NCBI RefSeq assembly: GCF_009828585.1 | Contig: NZ_WSRZ01000012.1 | Location: 83,298-147,297, forward strand | Length of the DNA: 64,000 bases | Direction: 5' to 3' | Origin: Shewanella litoralis | GTDB taxonomy: Bacteria > Pseudomonadota > Gammaproteobacteria > Enterobacterales > Shewanellaceae | In this document: positions 27,887-36,485 of the stretch, piece after piece | Layout of the letters: the number at the start of each line of letters is the position of its first letter | Position numbering within the stretch: the first letter of the stretch is position 1 | Notes under the pieces: generated by a model | What the model was told of the DNA's origin: nothing | The model's input: the letters and a program-made list of their open reading frames with translations, nothing else | Databases searched by the model: none | Translations under genes and position numbers: made by a program

Positions 27887-28019
27887 TTTGTAAGCGCTTA
27901 TTATCAGTAGTATTACTCGTGAGCGCACTGCCCTTTGCCATCGTATGTTAATGGTTATCTCGCAAAATACGGTATCCACTGCTAAGTTAACGAGGGACTC
28001 ATTCAATTAAAGGATTAAT

Positions 28020-29426
28020 ATGCAGATTATTCACCATGGCGCAGTTAATGGGGTAACTGGCTCGTGTCATCAGCTCGATATCAACCCACAACTTCCAAGC
28101 AGTTATCTTATTGATTGCGGCTTATTTCAAGGAGCGGAAACTGCTGGTAAAAACTCTGCAGAGCAACTGCAAATAGACTTTAACATCGACAACATCAAAG
28201 CGTTAATCGTCACCCATTGTCATATCGATCATGTTGGCCGGATCCCCTACCTACTCGCAGCCGGTTTTAACCAACCTATTTACGCCACTACCGCAACGGC
28301 GTCGTTATTGCCTTTAGTGATTGAAGATGCCTTAAAAGTGGGCGTGACTCGCGACCAAAAGCTGATCCAGGCCTGTTTAAACCAGCTGAATAAACTCATT
28401 GTGCCGGTAGACTATAACCAGTGGGTTTCATTGCCGATAAACCTCAACAATGCGACTCAACCTGTTAAGCAAATTAAGCTAAAGTTTAAACCTGCGGGGC
28501 ATATTTTAGGCTCGGCCTATGTTGAGCTTGACCTTAAAGGACCAAGCTACCAGCATAGAGTGGTATTTTCAGGTGACTTAGGCGCAACCTACGCTCCATT
28601 GCTGGCGAGTCCAAAAAGTCCGTACAGAGCAGATACCTTAGTGATTGAGTCAACCTACGGCGATAAAAACCATCAGGGCCGTAAAGATCGCAGCAAACAA
28701 CTCAAAGGAATTATTGAAAAAGCAGTTAACGATAATGGCGTCGTGCTCATTCCAGCCTTTAGCATTGGCCGTACACAGGAGTTGTTATACGAGTTTGAGC
28801 ACATTATTTTTCGTAATCAGCACAATCCTATGTGGCAAAATATCGACATTATTGTCGACTCCCCTATGGCGGCCAACTTTACTCAACAGTACCGTGCATT
28901 TAAAGATTTGTGGGACAAAGAGGCCAAGCGAAAACTGTCACAAGGCCGTCATCCACTCGATTTTGCACAACTCACCACCATCGACAGCCATCAAGATCAC
29001 TTAGCGGTGATCAACTATTTAGATTCGGTCAATAAACCCGCCATCATCATTGCCGCATCGGGCATGTGCACCGGTGGCAGAATTAGCAATTATCTTAGTC
29101 GCTTCTTACCCAAGGCCACTACCGACGTATTATTTGTCGGCTATCAAGCCCAAGGCACCACTGGCCGAAACATCCAACAATATGGCCCACAAGGCGGTTA
29201 TGTGTATATTGATGAACAGAAAATAGACATTAAAGCCGTTATCCATACCATTAGCGGTTACTCTGCCCACGCCGACCAACACAACCTCATCAACTTTGTT
29301 AAACGCATGCATCACAAACCTAAGCACATTCGTATCGTTCATGGCGATGATGAAGCTAAACAAGCGTTAGCCGACGCGTATCAAACCTTATTACCCACAG
29401 CAGAGATTGAAATTGGTAAAGAATAA
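28020..29426 (+). CDS. beta-CASP metallo-beta-lactamase RNase-like protein
   Basis: The 468-residue protein has the metal-binding H-C-H-I-D-H motif (about 66-71) of metallo-beta-lactamase nucleases, plus downstream G-H-I-L-G-S-A and F-S-G-D-L-G. The inserted beta-CASP domain (about 205-400) has E-S-T-Y-G-D, F-S-I-G-R-T-Q-E and the A-S-G-M-C-T-G-G-R segment. The final S-G-Y-S-A-H-A-D-Q block completes the active site. This is the architecture of CPSF73-like and RNase J-like enzymes in bacteria (YsiL/Ysh1 type), which cut or trim RNA. The length fits the bacterial members. AAAGGA precedes the ATG. It stands alone after a MITE. Confidence 0.88.
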   Translation: MQIIHHGAVNGVTGSCHQLDINPQLPSSYLIDCGLFQGAETAGKNSAEQLQIDFNIDNIKALIVTHCHIDHVGRIPYLLAAGFNQPIYATTATASLLPLVIEDALKVGVTRDQKLIQACLNQLNKLIVPVDYNQWVSLPINLNNATQPVKQIKLKFKPAGHILGSAYVELDLKGPSYQHRVVFSGDLGATYAPLLASPKSPYRADTLVIESTYGDKNHQGRKDRSKQLKGIIEKAVNDNGVVLIPAFSIGRTQELLYEFEHIIFRNQHNPMWQNIDIIVDSPMAANFTQQYRAFKDLWDKEAKRKLSQGRHPLDFAQLTTIDSHQDHLAVINYLDSVNKPAIIIAASGMCTGGRISNYLSRFLPKATTDVLFVGYQAQGTTGRNIQQYGPQGGYVYIDEQKIDIKAVIHTISGYSAHADQHNLINFVKRMHHKPKHIRIVHGDDEAKQALADAYQTLLPTAEIEIGKE

Positions 29427-29476
29427 TTACGCAAAACGACAATCAAAAACAGCTTAAGGTTAAGTTATATGGAATA

Positions 29477-31543
29477 TTAATGACCAAATTTAATTCTAAC
29501 GCCGGCGTTAGCAATAAACCCATCGTTACGCGACCAAATATCAGTGGTCCATTGGCCGCTAGGCGCGCGACTCGGCAGTAACATTGGGTGCTCGTCGGTT
29601 TGTTTCACATCGAGTAGGTTTTCTAAATTAATAAACCAACTGACACTGCCCACCGTAATTTCACCCATTAAGCCTAAATGCCAATAGGGATTAGTTTCAT
29701 CAATATACGGATTATCATTCACGCGCTGCGTGCCAGTGTAATAGGCCTCAAAACCGGCTCTAAAGTTGCCATGCTGCTCCCACATTGCCACAAAACCGCC
29801 AGAGTGTTCTGGGGTTAAGGCCATATCTCGTCGCCCTGCTCCTTCAGGTGACTCCTCGGTTGCATCTAAGTATAAATAGCTTGCCGTGAGTTTGATGTCG
29901 CCCAGATAGTAACGCAGCAACACTTCAGAGCCGCGAATTTGACTTTCGCCCGATGCATTCACTAATCTCACCGCATCTAGTGCGCCGTTGTTGGTAGAAA
30001 AAGACTCTAGCGTGGTGACGTTATCGACATTCGAGCCAAACAAGGTCAAACTGGTTTCGACATCGTCAAAGCGATAAGTAAAATCAAGCGACGCTGTTTT
30101 AGCACGCTCTTCTTTTAAGTCTTCAATTGGCGTTAAACGAGATAACCCAGCCGCTTCAATCTCTTCAACAAACGGTGTCGGAGCAAAGTATCCCTGCCCG
30201 TAAGAACCTCTAATGGTTAACTCATTTGGGCGATAAAGCACCGACACTCTTGGGCTAAATTGGCTGCCATATTCACTATGGTCATCAATACGGGCACTGT
30301 AAGAAGTGGTGATTTGATCGGTTAACTCATAATCAAGCTGGGCAAATGCACCCGGTACGTCATATGAATAATCAAATTCAGGAAAGGTATCTGAAGCAAA
30401 GACTTCAGATTGATACGCTAAACCCACCACCCAATCACCGTTGTCGGTGTAACCTGCAATGCTATTTTCAAATAAATAACTCTCATGCGTATCTTCTTCA
30501 ATATCAGTACCGTAAACATGCTCATGATCTTGCACCATCGCCGAACCGCGAGTGGTCATGGTTAAGGTGTCTAATAACGGCATGGTAAACACCAGCCCGC
30601 CATCAAGTCTTTCTGAGTCTTGTGATTGCTCAAACGTTGTACCATCAGCAACCGTATTATCACCGAGAGTCCCGCCTGTGCGATCTTCGGTCATAAAGCC
30701 ACTGGTCACATACAATGTTTGTCCAGCTTCGCCTTCCCAAAATAATCGAGGACGCACGGTATAGCGCTCATAGCCCGCCAGATCGATCCAGCCGTCGCCA
30801 TCGATATCTTGCTCATCTTGATAATGCGCCCCAGCCGTCACCGACCCTTTTAGGTTCTCGCCAAGTGGTGACTCAACATAGGTGGTGACATCCTGACCAT
30901 TACGCGTGGTTCCATTAACCAACACTTCACCACTGAGTTCATCGCCAGGCGTGCGAGAAACAAGGTTAATCACCCCACCTAGAGCAGAACCACCATAAAG
31001 CGATGATGCCGAGCCTTTAATAATTTCAACACGGCTTAAATCGGTTGGCGGTACTTGCAACAAACCAATCGATGCCGCCTGATTACCATACAGCGGTAAA
31101 CCATCAGCCAGTAATTGGGTATAGCGGCCATACAAACCTTGTAAGCGAATATTGGCACTGCCGAGCGCTGGCGAGGTGGTTTGTAATCTCACTCCGCCAG
31201 TTTCAGCCACCAGCATAGAAATATTACCCGGTCTCATTGCCGCTTTTTCTTCAATTTCTTCGCGGTTAATCACCTCGACACGAATAGGCTGTTCATCGGC
31301 AATTCGCCCTGAACGAGTGGCTTGTATCACAATGGTTTCCATTGTTTCTTCATGTTCATGCTCGTCATCATGCTCATCTTTATGCCCCTCATCATGATGT
31401 TCTGCATCCGCACGAGGCTTATCATGAGAGGCTGAGGCGTGTTGCTCAACCGTATTAACCGAATGGCTCTCATCACTTGCGTGACTCATCCCCACAACAC
31501 TTAGCGACAACACTAACGATGCCGTAGCACAATAGCTAAACAT
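29477..31543 (-). CDS. His-rich TonB-dependent receptor, probably metal uptake
   Basis: The 688-residue outer membrane receptor has a signal peptide (1-22), then a His/Asp/Glu-rich stretch (35-65) that could bind metal. A TonB box is near 69-75 (E-T-I-V-I-Q-A). The plug domain (80-200) has R-L-Q-G-L-Y-G-R-Y-T-Q-L-L-A-D-G and S-S-L-Y-G-G-S-A-L-G-G-V, and a 22-strand barrel follows to the end. His-rich N-termini occur in zinc receptors such as ZnuD; a copper substrate is the alternative. A MerR-type promoter at 31588-31618 reads into this gene and a ZntR-like regulator is divergent, so regulation by a metal is likely. Confidence 0.88.
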   Translation of the reverse strand: MFSYCATASLVLSLSVVGMSHASDESHSVNTVEQHASASHDKPRADAEHHDEGHKDEHDDEHEHEETMETIVIQATRSGRIADEQPIRVEVINREEIEEKAAMRPGNISMLVAETGGVRLQTTSPALGSANIRLQGLYGRYTQLLADGLPLYGNQAASIGLLQVPPTDLSRVEIIKGSASSLYGGSALGGVINLVSRTPGDELSGEVLVNGTTRNGQDVTTYVESPLGENLKGSVTAGAHYQDEQDIDGDGWIDLAGYERYTVRPRLFWEGEAGQTLYVTSGFMTEDRTGGTLGDNTVADGTTFEQSQDSERLDGGLVFTMPLLDTLTMTTRGSAMVQDHEHVYGTDIEEDTHESYLFENSIAGYTDNGDWVVGLAYQSEVFASDTFPEFDYSYDVPGAFAQLDYELTDQITTSYSARIDDHSEYGSQFSPRVSVLYRPNELTIRGSYGQGYFAPTPFVEEIEAAGLSRLTPIEDLKEERAKTASLDFTYRFDDVETSLTLFGSNVDNVTTLESFSTNNGALDAVRLVNASGESQIRGSEVLLRYYLGDIKLTASYLYLDATEESPEGAGRRDMALTPEHSGGFVAMWEQHGNFRAGFEAYYTGTQRVNDNPYIDETNPYWHLGLMGEITVGSVSWFINLENLLDVKQTDEHPMLLPSRAPSGQWTTDIWSRNDGFIANAGVRIKFGH

Positions 31544-31587
31544 ACAACTTCCTTATAACAACACATGATCTAAAAATGATATGATTG

Positions 31588-31618
31588 AGCTTAAAGGTTA
31601 CAGTTACTGGAAGGTCAA
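31588..31618 (-). promoter_or_regulatory. MerR-type promoter with 19-bp spacer
   Basis: On the minus strand TTGACC (31613-31618) and TAAGCT (31588-31593) are separated by 19 bp, the abnormally long spacer of MerR-activated promoters. A CAGT-A-ACTG dyad sits at its centre. It reads towards the TonB receptor and overlaps the ribosome site of the divergent regulator gene. Confidence 0.65.
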
Positions 31619-31619
31619 G

Positions 31620-32008
31620 TTGAAAATAAGTGAATTGGCATCGATTGCACAAGTATCGGTTAAAACCATCCGTTATTACGAGCAGATTGGATTATTATCC
31701 GCCCCTAATCGCAGCGATAATGGTTATCGGTTTTATCAACAAAAAGACATTGAAACATTAACGTTTATTAGACGATGTCGAGAATTGAATATTGCATTAG
31801 ATGACATCAAACGCCTTGTCGATACCCAACAAGATCCAAAGTCTTCATGCTCACTCGTTGATAACATCATTGCCAGCAGCTCGAGCGTATTCAACAAACT
31901 CAGCGAGAGCTGGCATTACTAGAACAATCACTCGCTGCGCTAGCCTCTTGCTGTCAAAGCCATCAGATAAAAGATTGCAGTATTTTACACACACTTAAAT
32001 CGTCATAG
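31620..32008 (+). pseudogene. frameshifted MerR-family (ZntR-like) metal regulator
   Basis: From the TTG at 31620 (GGAAGG in front) the product reads M-K-I-S-E-L-A-S-I-A-Q-V-S-V-K-T-I-R-Y-Y-E, the MerR helix-turn-helix, with C-S-L-V at the metal-site loop. The reading frame then stops at 31922 after S-W-H-Y. One base earlier in frame the missing end continues Q-Q-L-E-R-I-Q-Q-T-Q-R-E-L-A-L and reaches C-C-Q-S-H-Q-I-K-D-C-S-I-L, the zinc-binding tail of ZntR/CadR proteins, ending at TAG 32006-32008. A single-base loss near 31873 (GCCAGCAG from GCCCAGCAG) explains this. The dimerisation helix and metal tail are lost unless the base call is wrong. Confidence 0.8.
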
Positions 32009-32181
32009 GTTCAATGCACTTATCATTAAATAAAAGATGGCTGCGCTTTACTGCATGCCCCTAAACGACTATGATCCGGCTCAATTAACTCGTTGCGTAT
32101 ACTGTACTGTTAACGCTCCCATATTCAGGGCGTTAAACCATGATAACAACACTCAATTTAAACGCTATTTAGGACTGTCTG

Positions 32182-32190
32182 CCCCCCCCC
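32182..32190. repeat. C9 homopolymer tract
   Basis: Nine consecutive C lie 21 bases upstream of the TIGR02922-like start codon. Tracts this long can slip in replication and alter promoter spacing or the leader. Confidence 0.5.
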
Positions 32191-32211
32191 AGACACTGTA
32201 TGGATACCATT

Positions 32212-32433
32212 ATGACAACACAAACAATCACAGTACTTTACTACCCAGCAGAACTTGCCATTAAGCCTTTAGCCGAAGTGTTATACGATCTTGAAGTTGG
32301 CGTGAACGGCCGAGTGATTATTCCTATGGAATACAAAGAAGATAAAATCATCGTTGCGGTATTTAAAGGTGAAGTAGAACTGCTGAACGCATTGGGCGAT
32401 CGAGTTGCATCTGAGTTTACTGACGTTGCCTAG
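32212..32433 (+). CDS. TIGR02922-like small protein
   Basis: The 73-residue protein starts M-T-T-Q-T-I-T-V-L-Y-Y and contains L-E-V-G-V-N-G-R-V-I-I-P and K-E-D-K-I-I-V-A-V-F-K-G-E. The pattern matches, from memory, the short TIGR02922/DUF2375 family of Shewanella, Colwellia and relatives, whose function is unknown. The ATG at 32212 is preferred to one at 32200 because GGAT lies six bases before it. Acidic and soluble, no signal peptide. A C9 run lies just upstream. Confidence 0.75.
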   Translation: MTTQTITVLYYPAELAIKPLAEVLYDLEVGVNGRVIIPMEYKEDKIIVAVFKGEVELLNALGDRVASEFTDVA

Positions 32434-32835
32434 AGGCAATATCACATATGACTTGCAACGACTAAACCAGCAGAAAATCAACGTTACACGTTTGGCATGA
32501 ATACAATCACTTTTATCAGGTTTAAAGACATATTTACATAAAGGTGCTTTAAAGATTTACCAGGACCAATGTTACCTGGCAGTTCATGAACAGGAGTAAA
32601 CACTGGCTGTTTATACTGAGCAAATGCGATATCGACAATAAGTAACTTTGCACTTAGCTCTTTCATAAAAGCCCTATGATAATCCTTTAGCAAAGTTCAG
32701 ATTAATATCACAGCCCTCATAAAACGCAGCCTAAGCACTACCTAAACACTGCACAATACTCTGTACCAGACTCGGCTATACACTTCCCTCGCCCAGAGCT
32801 TAATTCCCCCCAGCAGCAGTGAATTAGGTGACAAG
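32434..32835. other. spacer with one doubtful short open frame
   Basis: Apart from the possible 60-codon gene on the minus strand at 32484-32666, I see no gene, terminator with a clear T-tract, or repeat here. Confidence 0.35.
32484..32666 (-). CDS. possible 60-residue hypothetical protein
   Basis: An ATG with AGGG five bases upstream opens a 60-codon frame beginning M-K-E-L-S-A-K-L-L-I-V-D-I-A-F. It has no recognised motif and ends in a mildly hydrophobic segment. The ribosome site is the only support; it may be a chance frame. Confidence 0.3.
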   Translation of the reverse strand: MKELSAKLLIVDIAFAQYKQPVFTPVHELPGNIGPGKSLKHLYVNMSLNLIKVIVFMPNV

Positions 32836-35307
32836 TCATTTTTGGATCATCTTAAATAAATGCCCTTTGACTTGCTCGATGGTAATTGCGCCTAAAAATA
32901 TTCCTGTTTTACCGGTAACCACCATGACTGATTTAGGGTATAAGCAAAAATGCTTTAATAACGACTCTACAGAATAGTCGGTATAGCAAGTGTACTCGAC
33001 AGGCACCATAATTTGATGCGCCCTTTTCGTTAACGTTAATCGATCATGTTTTGTTTCGGCATTGGTGTTCACATACGGACTAATGGCAGCGTTAACCTCA
33101 TGTTGTGAAATATGCCCAATACATTTACTGCTGTTAAGTACCATTACGACATCGGTAGTATCGTACATATCAATGAACATCTCTATCCGTTCATCAGGCT
33201 CAACAAGAGGCGGTTTGGGCATTAAAAAATCAATCACCGTGGGTATTTTTTTCATGTCGCTGACAAGAAGCTTAAGCTGAAGTTTGTCTATGATGGCGTT
33301 AATATCATTAACGGTATTACTGTGATCCATTAACGAAAGCGGCTTACTAAAAATATAGCCTTGCACATAATTAACCCCCATCTCAACTAGCGCCTTGAGT
33401 ACGTCTCTGCCTTCAACGCCTTCAATCACAATTTCGCCACCCATTGAGTGAATAAATTGAGTAAACATTTTCACCATTAAGCGTTTTTGCTTATCTTTTA
33501 CGATATAATCAGTAATTAACTTATTGATTTTAATTAAATTAAGAGGCAATACAGATAAGTCGGTAAACGAAGTATAACCAGAGCCAAAATCATCGATAGC
33601 CAGCACGATATCGTTGTCAGTAATATGCTTAATATCATCCAAAATGCTTTGGTTATCAGTAAACACTGCCGATTCTGTTAACTCAATAGTAATCCGTCTA
33701 GGGTCAATACCTGTCGAGTTAATTAACGTTACCGTATCATCCAGGGTAAAGCGGTTTTTAGAGCTATTAATCGTTGAACGGTTAATTGATAAACCTAAAT
33801 TATCATTACCTAACATCGCAGCTAAAGTCGGTAATTCGTTTATTGCGGTGAGCAACACTTTTTTATCAATAATATTGATCCAGTCATTTTCCTCAGCCAG
33901 ATCAATCAACTCCTGGATACTATGTTTAACCGTCGTGTTGATATTAAAGCGGGCCAACGCTTCAACCTTCTCTATTTTCAATGTTTTTAAATTGATAATC
34001 GGCTGGTAAACCACATAGATCTGGTCATGTTCCAAACAACTTTTTAACGCCGATTCTAACTTTAATTTACGGTTATTAATGATGTTGATTTTGGGATTAA
34101 AATACTTAACCTTATGCTCATTTACATAGCTAAACCCCACAGACGATGTCGATAATGCTTGTAGTGCATTAGATAACAACTGTTCATTATTTTTCGCATC
34201 AACGCCATCAATCGACACGCCAATATGACATTGAATTTTGTGATCTAACTGTAACTGACTCTCTTCGAGCAATATGTCAAAAATGTCGGCTAAATCACTA
34301 TGGATCGTCTTAACTAATTTAGATGAAATAAACGCGCCACAAATTTGTTCATCATTTAATAAACCTAATTTAACCACATGCCTAAATGCCTTAAGCTTTG
34401 GGATTGCCTGGTCAAACAACCATCTCGGGGAAATTGAATTTTTTGATGAGTGAAAATAGGTGTTAATAACAAAAACAACCAGGCTTTCTTGATTATTTTG
34501 TAATGAGCGCATTTGGGCTAAGGAATCGAAAAAATCAAATTTATTATTCCAGTACCAGTTTGGTTTTTGCTGAGAAAATTCAACAATATCAGAGAAAGAA
34601 AAATCTAACTTATTTAACTGAAAAATATTTAACGGCGTACTTTTATCAGATTCCGAGTAATGCAATATGTTGGCTTTAAAGGCCACATAAGACCCATCTT
34701 TATGATAGAAAAATAGCTCTCCATCCCAGGTGCCATTGGTTTCACAATTGAATAAGTACTCCTGGAACACATTATTTTTATCATGAATAAAGTCGCTAAT
34801 ATTTTGGCCAATAACCTCGTATTCCTCATAACCAAGGTACTCAACGAGCATTTGATTAATCAGTAATATTTGGTTGTTATCATCACAAACAAACAACAAA
34901 CGCGAGGATTTATAAAACAGCTTCTTTAAAATCGAAGCCTCTTGGTTTTTTGATGGCAATAAACGCTTAAAAAACAGACTGCCTGCAACCAATTTTAAAT
35001 TACTCGAATATATGGTGACTTCAACAAGGTACCGAATATTGGCGATGGTAAAAACTAAATGGCTTGTAACGACATTTTGAGAGGAAATGCTGGTTTCTAT
35101 ATTTTTTTTAAAATACGTTGCCTGGTTTGCGTCTAATAAATCGACAAGTAACCTGAATCTAACAGAACCCGGGTTTTCTGGGCCAAAAATGATCTTTAAC
35201 AGTTGCTCACTGTAAAATAGTTTTTCATCAATGTTCCATTTCCATTGGAAAGATTGATCAAGTAGATTTTTTTCGGCGCTCTCAAGCGTCATCATGATTC
35301 CATTCAT
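32836..35307 (-). CDS. PAS/degenerate GGDEF/EAL/CBS-like signalling protein
   Basis: The 823-residue cytoplasmic protein has an N-terminal PAS-like region (15-115), a PAS domain (130-235), a degenerate GGDEF domain (about 255-405) and an EAL domain (415-665). The GGDEF signature is replaced by L-L-N-D-E-Q, so it has no cyclase activity. In EAL the catalytic words E-A-L (449-451), E-L-T-E-S and D-D-F-G (571-574) are present, but the usual K-I-D reads K-I-N (592-594), which could weaken metal binding. The C-terminal 120 residues resemble a CBS-type module. This GGDEF/EAL/CBS arrangement is known from c-di-GMP phosphodiesterases or sensors. ATG 35307 has only a weak ribosome site. Confidence 0.82.
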   Translation of the reverse strand: MNGIMMTLESAEKNLLDQSFQWKWNIDEKLFYSEQLLKIIFGPENPGSVRFRLLVDLLDANQATYFKKNIETSISSQNVVTSHLVFTIANIRYLVEVTIYSSNLKLVAGSLFFKRLLPSKNQEASILKKLFYKSSRLLFVCDDNNQILLINQMLVEYLGYEEYEVIGQNISDFIHDKNNVFQEYLFNCETNGTWDGELFFYHKDGSYVAFKANILHYSESDKSTPLNIFQLNKLDFSFSDIVEFSQQKPNWYWNNKFDFFDSLAQMRSLQNNQESLVVFVINTYFHSSKNSISPRWLFDQAIPKLKAFRHVVKLGLLNDEQICGAFISSKLVKTIHSDLADIFDILLEESQLQLDHKIQCHIGVSIDGVDAKNNEQLLSNALQALSTSSVGFSYVNEHKVKYFNPKINIINNRKLKLESALKSCLEHDQIYVVYQPIINLKTLKIEKVEALARFNINTTVKHSIQELIDLAEENDWINIIDKKVLLTAINELPTLAAMLGNDNLGLSINRSTINSSKNRFTLDDTVTLINSTGIDPRRITIELTESAVFTDNQSILDDIKHITDNDIVLAIDDFGSGYTSFTDLSVLPLNLIKINKLITDYIVKDKQKRLMVKMFTQFIHSMGGEIVIEGVEGRDVLKALVEMGVNYVQGYIFSKPLSLMDHSNTVNDINAIIDKLQLKLLVSDMKKIPTVIDFLMPKPPLVEPDERIEMFIDMYDTTDVVMVLNSSKCIGHISQHEVNAAISPYVNTNAETKHDRLTLTKRAHQIMVPVEYTCYTDYSVESLLKHFCLYPKSVMVVTGKTGIFLGAITIEQVKGHLFKMIQK

Positions 35308-35794
35308 TTCTTACCACATCCCTATGACTTGTCAGGCAATTGCCTTTTTACAACCCATCACCACTCAACCCGAACCTATCCAAAGCTCTCGAAGTCACCA
35401 TTGCCCAAACCTGTAACATTAGTCTGACAGTGATGTGATGAATACTCTTGCCAATGCAATCTACAGTTATACGACACTCAAATTAGTTATCGCAATAACT
35501 TAATAACCTTATTTATACAGGCAACAACTTATATAGGCAACTAGGACTCACACAATTAAATGCTTATTTCGTATCATATGTTCAATTTAGATTGCCAAGT
35601 ACATAGTATGATCCTGCTCGCAAGGGGAAAAATCAAAGAAGTTATAAGCAGACACTTCTATCAATAACCATTCACCCACAACGCTAAAAAGCAAGAAATC
35701 ACAAAATAAGGGTCTTAACTATCTTCAATAGCTGCATCAAAAATGAGTCTATGGTTTAATGTTTTTCACGTTTACGTTAGAGAATAATGACGAC
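35308..35794. other. intergenic region of about 490 bp
   Basis: AT-rich divergent spacer between the EAL protein and the SH3-like protein genes. I see no open frame with a ribosome site, no repeat and no clear hairpin; it presumably holds two promoters. Confidence 0.35.
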
Positions 35795-36319
35795 ATGGAA
35801 ATTCAATCAATTTTTGATGAGATTCAATCGCTTTCAGCCTTTGAGCTGTTCCGATTACAATCAGCTATATATAAAACGCTTGAAGATCCTGAGCGAGTGA
35901 AAGCACTTAGACAAAAAATTCATGTTGGCATGAAAGTAGACTATTTTTGCACCGAACGTAATCATGCTATCCCGTGCTCAGTTCTTAAGGTGAGTCGTAG
36001 CAGAGTTGATGTAGAAGAGCACGACACCCAAAAGCGTTGGTCACTACCATTTTACAGCCTTAACCTTGATCATATCGAAACCGAATTAGTGCTTCCTCGT
36101 ACCAAAGGAATATCAAAGGCGACGCTTTTTATCGGCTCCACCGTGGGATTTATCAATAATAGAGACAACACTGAGCACATAGGACAAGTCACAAAGCTTA
36201 ACCCAAAGCGTGCTGTTATTTTGGTCAACAATACCCCATGGACAGTTCCTTACTCCATGCTATTTCCAGTTATCTCTTGCGGATCACAAGAGCATGATCA
36301 AATGCTATTACCCCGATAA
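35795..36319 (+). CDS. uncharacterised protein with two SH3-like beta modules
   Basis: The product (174 residues from the ATG at 35795; an ATG at 35759 adds 12) begins with a helical part, M-E-I-Q-S-I-F-D-E-I-Q-S-L-S. Two similar beta modules follow: about 45-90 (V-G-M-K-V-D-Y-F...S-V-L-K-V-S-R-S-R-V-D-V...R-W-S-L-P-F-Y-S-L) and 110-160 (I-G-S-T-V-G-F-I...G-Q-V-T-K-L-N-P-K-R-A-V-I...P-W-T-V-P-Y-S-M-L). The internal repetition and the G-x-V-x-K-x-N-x-K pattern resemble KOW/Tudor-like barrels found at the C-terminus of SprT-type proteins, which often bind nucleic acid. Function is not known. It is convergent with the J-domain gene. Confidence 0.65.
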   Translation: MEIQSIFDEIQSLSAFELFRLQSAIYKTLEDPERVKALRQKIHVGMKVDYFCTERNHAIPCSVLKVSRSRVDVEEHDTQKRWSLPFYSLNLDHIETELVLPRTKGISKATLFIGSTVGFINNRDNTEHIGQVTKLNPKRAVILVNNTPWTVPYSMLFPVISCGSQEHDQMLLPR

Positions 36320-36376
36320 TTGCGTATCCAATTGATTTCTGAGTAGCCCCAAGATGTAAAAGCCCATAGATGTAAA

Positions 36377-36416
36377 AGCCCATATAATGGCTTTGAGCAA
36401 AGCCATTCTATGGGCT
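36377..36416. terminator. bidirectional intrinsic terminator
   Basis: AGCCCATATAATGGCTTTG pairs with CAAAGCCATTCTATGGGCT (one mismatch) between two convergent genes. A short direct repeat AGATGTAAAAGCCCATA precedes it. Confidence 0.8.
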
Positions 36417-36485
36417 GTATCAACTTGAGAGATTCAGACGTTATTTAATAATAATTTGGTGTTATTATCGCTTCATAAAGTCAAT

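Noticed and set aside
27698-28006. 102-codon minus-strand frame
   Set aside because: It lies mostly inside the MITE and its inverted repeats.
32037-32264. 75-codon forward frame upstream of the TIGR02922-like gene
   Set aside because: It reads through the C9 tract and overlaps the real gene in another frame; no ribosome site.
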